Assembly (NCBI GenBank): GCA_018061485.1
Contig: JAGOUA010000014.1
Location: 1-15,491, forward strand
DNA: 15,491 bases
Source: Patescibacteria group bacterium
Lineage (GTDB): Bacteria > Patescibacteriota > Patescibacteriia > 2-12-FULL-60-25
Direction of reading: 5' to 3'
Below are positions 12,946 through 15,491 of the stretch, one piece after another. The notes under the pieces were generated by a model. The model saw only the letters and a list, made by a program, of their open reading frames with translations. It was not told the DNA's origin and ran no database searches. Each line of letters begins with the position of its first letter. Positions within the stretch are counted from its first letter, which is position 1. The position numbers and the translations under genes are program-made.

Positions 12946-14664
12946 ATGCAACGCTTTTTTCTTGCGATAAGTCTCGTCATGCTTAGCGGCGCGAGCTTAA
13001 GCCTTCCCTCGATAGCCGCTGCCGAACAAGCGATCGCTCCTCGCGAATACCTTCCTACACCTCCTCCTGAGGACGCTCTTTGGGTCGCTCCCAACGGATC
13101 AGATAGTTCTGGAGATGGCTCGTTAGAGCGCCCTTTTCGCACCCCAGGACGAGCCAGCCAAGTTTCTCATGCGCGCCACATCGCCCTTCTTCCGGGAGTC
13201 TATCGCGAGTTTGGCGTGATTACCCAAGGAGGGACCCCCGCCTCACCCCTGACCATAGCCGGAAGCGTCGCCTCGGAAACCATTATCTTGCTCCAAGACA
13301 CCGCTCAGCCGGCAGAGATTCGCGCGTCCCATCTTCGTCTTGAGGGCCTCACCCTTTCAGGACGCGAGCTCGAGACCCCTGGAGACTGCCTCCGGATCGG
13401 AAGCGATATCACCGATCTTGATCTCACGGCTCTCCGCTTTGAACGGTGCGGAACGGGTGTGCAGGTTGGGAGCTATGCCTGGAACCATGCCCAACTACAA
13501 GATGTCACATTTACAGAAACTGCAGACATTGCCTTTGATTGCGGACGAGGATCCTGCCAAAACCACCGCTTGAACCGCGTTCTCGTCGAGGGGGGTACAT
13601 CAACTCAAGGAGCTGGCGCTGCATATGGAGACCGCTCTCGGCAGGTGCTTTGGCGAGACGTGATGATTCGACGAAGTCTCGGCGATGGAGCCCGCTTTAT
13701 CGGACCCAGACCCTCTATCACGAACAGTATCTTTGAAGAACTCGAGGGAACGAGCCTCCTTCTTGAACGCGGTGGCTACCTTGCCCGCACACGGATCAGC
13801 ACTCCCACCAAAGGCCTCTTTGCACGAATTGGCGCCGACCTCACCCTGGAACGAACCCTCGTGCATGGCACCGAGCCAGAAGCAGAACCATTTCACGTTC
13901 TACCCGCTACGCAGCATGGTGGCGAGTTACTGATCGCCTACAGCCGCATTCACGAACCAAGTGACACGCTTGCCCTAGGCAACCCACAGGATCAGCACAC
14001 AGTGACACTGCAAGACTCCGTCTTTTGGATGCCTTCACCTGATAGCACCGTCTCCCTTCCTCGTGGGACCGCTCTTGCGTTTGCGGATCTCCACCACACA
14101 CCCGCTATCAGCCGCATTGACGAGCTCTTGCTGCAGGTTGGCGAGCCACATCAAGACGATCTATTCTCACCGCTCTTTGTCGGCGGAAGAACCACTCACC
14201 ATCCAAGCGGGGCACGCACCATTACATCAGGATCGCAAATTCGAGGAACGCTTGAAGGCGAGATCTACGTCTTAGGCGAAGAGGTAGACGCGCATCTGTT
14301 ACAAGACGAAGCGCAACGTCAGCGATGGTACCCGTATGACACCACTCCGGATACGCTCAGCCCCGATATCTTGGGATCGCTTGTACGTGGTGATGATGTT
14401 ACTGAGCCGGCAGGAACCCTCGTCAAAACCCCTACACGCCCTCAGGTATTCGTCGTGGGAGCGCCAAATAGCCTTCACTGGCTCGCGAATGAAACCCTCG
14501 CCGAAGCCTATGCTGGCCCGCGTTGGAGCACTAGCATCGTGACGCTATCAGATGACCAAATCACGCAGTATCAAGAAGGCGCGCCCCTTCTGACTCAAGA
14601 GCACTTCGCGTCACGAGCCCTACTCCGACAAGTAGCCGATCCAGCCGATCTCTTTACGCGATAA
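12946..14664 (+). CDS. Secreted right-handed beta-helix protein
   Basis: The product is 572 aa. A signal peptide ends near IAAA-E (26). The mature start has the DUF1565-type motif WVAPNGSDSSGDGS-ERPFRT (~46-65), typical of exported pectate-lyase-like beta-helix proteins. Repeating turns follow with short hydrophobic strands every ~20-25 residues (HLRLEGLTL, DLDLTALRFERCG, HAQLQDVTF, HRLNRVLVEGG). Cysteines at GDCLRIG, FERCGTG and FDCGRGSC could form disulfides. The last ~170 residues are different: TLSPDILGSLVRGDD, then FVVGAPNSLHWLANETLAEAYAG. No catalytic set for polysaccharide lyase or hydrolase is recognisable, so enzyme activity is not claimed. Paired with the YibE/F-like gene, it may act at the envelope. 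No terminator is visible before the convergent gene 22 bases away. Confidence 0.85.
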   Translation: MQRFFLAISLVMLSGASLSLPSIAAAEQAIAPREYLPTPPPEDALWVAPNGSDSSGDGSLERPFRTPGRASQVSHARHIALLPGVYREFGVITQGGTPASPLTIAGSVASETIILLQDTAQPAEIRASHLRLEGLTLSGRELETPGDCLRIGSDITDLDLTALRFERCGTGVQVGSYAWNHAQLQDVTFTETADIAFDCGRGSCQNHRLNRVLVEGGTSTQGAGAAYGDRSRQVLWRDVMIRRSLGDGARFIGPRPSITNSIFEELEGTSLLLERGGYLARTRISTPTKGLFARIGADLTLERTLVHGTEPEAEPFHVLPATQHGGELLIAYSRIHEPSDTLALGNPQDQHTVTLQDSVFWMPSPDSTVSLPRGTALAFADLHHTPAISRIDELLLQVGEPHQDDLFSPLFVGGRTTHHPSGARTITSGSQIRGTLEGEIYVLGEEVDAHLLQDEAQRQRWYPYDTTPDTLSPDILGSLVRGDDVTEPAGTLVKTPTRPQVFVVGAPNSLHWLANETLAEAYAGPRWSTSIVTLSDDQITQYQEGAPLLTQEHFASRALLRQVADPADLFTR

Positions 14665-14686
14665 AGAGCCTTCCAAGGATCTCGCA

Positions 14687-14941
14687 TCATGTGGCAAGTG
14701 AAGCTCGTTCTTCGAGCTGCCATTTCATGGTGTCGGACTGAAACGAGAGGCGAAAAATATCACGGTCATCAGAGACGGAAAAGATCATCCTCTTCCCCAA
14801 TGTTTGACGCTCAGCGTAAATCGTTTGAATCCTCCGCACTTGGTAGTACTTATTCGCCCAACGAAACATCATGGGCTCTGGACGGCTATCACGAAATACC
14901 ACCAGAACTTCTACCGGTTGAGAAATGCGTTCAAAGATCAT
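14687..14941 (-). CDS. Small protein downstream of lexA (DUF6504-like)
   Basis: The product is 84 aa. It has the look of a small beta-barrel: FRWANKYYQVRRIQTI (~26-41), then RMIFSVSDDRDIFRLSF and MKWQLEE. The 'FRWxxxxYxV' opening and 'W-L' ending recall DUF6504-type proteins, which occur near DNA-repair genes; this likeness is from memory and only moderate. It starts 10 bases after the lexA stop on the same strand, so it likely belongs to the lexA operon. The opposite frame is also open (14689-14943), but that product is low in hydrophobic order and has no operon logic. The stop is TGA. There is no Shine-Dalgarno; translational coupling with lexA is possible. Confidence 0.65.
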   Translation of the reverse strand: MIFERISQPVEVLVVFRDSRPEPMMFRWANKYYQVRRIQTIYAERQTLGKRMIFSVSDDRDIFRLSFQSDTMKWQLEERASLAT

Positions 14942-14951
14942 AGAAGAGCGT

Positions 14952-15491
14952 CTAGGTATACGAGCGAATAAGCCCCTTCACCACTCCTTGTACCGCCACA
15001 TCTTTCGCATAGATTGGTTGCATCGTTTTGTTTGCTGGCTGAAGACGTATCCTTGACGCCTCTTTGTACCATTTTTTGAGCGTGACATAGGTTCGATCAA
15101 CGAGCGCGACAACCACCTCGCCGTTGCGAGCAGACGATCGTTCTTCGATGACGACAAAATCTCCATCAAAAATTCCCTCCTCGATCATCGAGTCTCCTTT
15201 GACGCGTAAGACAAATCCGCAGTCGCGAGACGGTGCAAGCTCAACGGGAACCGAAATAGTCTCGTGCTCTTCTATCGCCTCGATAGGCTGTCCCGCCGTG
15301 ATCACTCCTTTTAATGGCAGAAGAACACTCGTTCCCCACTTCACTGCTTGATCCGTCGGAGCGATATCACGCGGCAACACCTCATCCCCAGAGGTCTTTA
15401 AATACCCCTGCGCTTTTAGGGCGTGCACGTGCACATGCACCGTCGATGGCGACGCGAGATGCAACGCCTGCGCGATTTCACGATACGAGGG
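14952..15491 (-). CDS. lexA: LexA repressor (partial, N-terminus off the window)
   Basis: LexA represses the SOS regulon and self-cleaves when RecA is active. The frame stays open to the window edge, giving 179 residues. The apparent TTG start at 15464 is internal, since PSYREIAQAL precedes it, matching the LexA winged-helix N-domain. The recognition helix region reads LASPSTVHVHVHALKAQGYL. Cleavage site Ala-Gly is in GVITAGQP. Catalytic Ser is in VKGDSMIEEGIFDGD, and catalytic Lys in VTLKKW. About 20-25 N-terminal residues and the promoter, with any SOS box, lie outside. A small gene follows 10 bases after its stop. The presence of LexA is itself notable, since many reduced CPR genomes lack a full SOS response. 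Confidence 0.95.
   Translation of the reverse strand, partial: PSYREIAQALHLASPSTVHVHVHALKAQGYLKTSGDEVLPRDIAPTDQAVKWGTSVLLPLKGVITAGQPIEAIEEHETISVPVELAPSRDCGFVLRVKGDSMIEEGIFDGDFVVIEERSSARNGEVVVALVDRTYVTLKKWYKEASRIRLQPANKTMQPIYAKDVAVQGVVKGLIRSYT

Noticed and set aside
14689..14943. 84-aa plus-strand frame opposite the gene after lexA
   Set aside because: The minus frame has better protein-like composition and sits 10 bases after lexA. Still, only conservation would decide.
1..15491. CRISPR array, insertion sequence, phage genes or rRNA
   Set aside because: I saw no regularly spaced repeats, no transposase or integrase motifs, no phage structural genes and no rRNA signatures.

Overview
The window reads as a compact bacterial chromosome segment, most likely from a Candidate Phyla Radiation (Patescibacteria) organism. 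This is inferred from the mix of ordinary translation genes with long orphan proteins, the near absence of Shine-Dalgarno sequences, short gaps, and a TM0106-type RecB/RNase H protein. No 16S gene is present to prove it. UGA is used as a stop (the small gene after lexA), so the UGA=Gly code of some CPR lineages does not apply here.

Layout. 1-120 is the tail of a truncated gene with a terminator. 211-329 is a structured element (copy A), followed by a multi-pass membrane protein (338-1132), gatB (1175-2698) and an orphan soluble protein (2731-3891). A tRNA-Gly(GCC) with its terminator (3976-4085) comes next, then a second orphan protein (4159-5661), rplK with a long structured leader (5822-6247), and a terminator. 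From 6310 to 9730 the base composition, promoters and ribosome binding sites change. This stretch holds a lone receiver-domain protein on the minus strand, a 52-aa proline-rich protein, and a 752-aa DUF4407-like membrane/coiled-coil protein driven by a consensus promoter. After it come tRNA-Thr(TGT) and rpmG (L33) from one promoter, a second structured element in inverted orientation (copy B, 10074-10195), the TM0106-type nuclease (10264-11718), and a YibE/F-like membrane protein followed 9 bases later by a secreted beta-helix protein (11773-14664). On the minus strand at the right edge lie a small protein gene and lexA, which runs off the window.

The most interesting signal is the pair of ~120-nt elements at 211-329 and 10074-10195 (minus). 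Their interior blocks are nearly identical, while four stems differ in sequence between the copies yet stay base-paired in each. This points to a conserved RNA or DNA fold that no feature type here explains. Two other themes deserve attention. At least three genes have a -10 box 7-9 nt before the start codon, which suggests leaderless mRNAs. The DUF4407/receiver/proline-rich cluster looks compositionally and regulatorily distinct from its surroundings.
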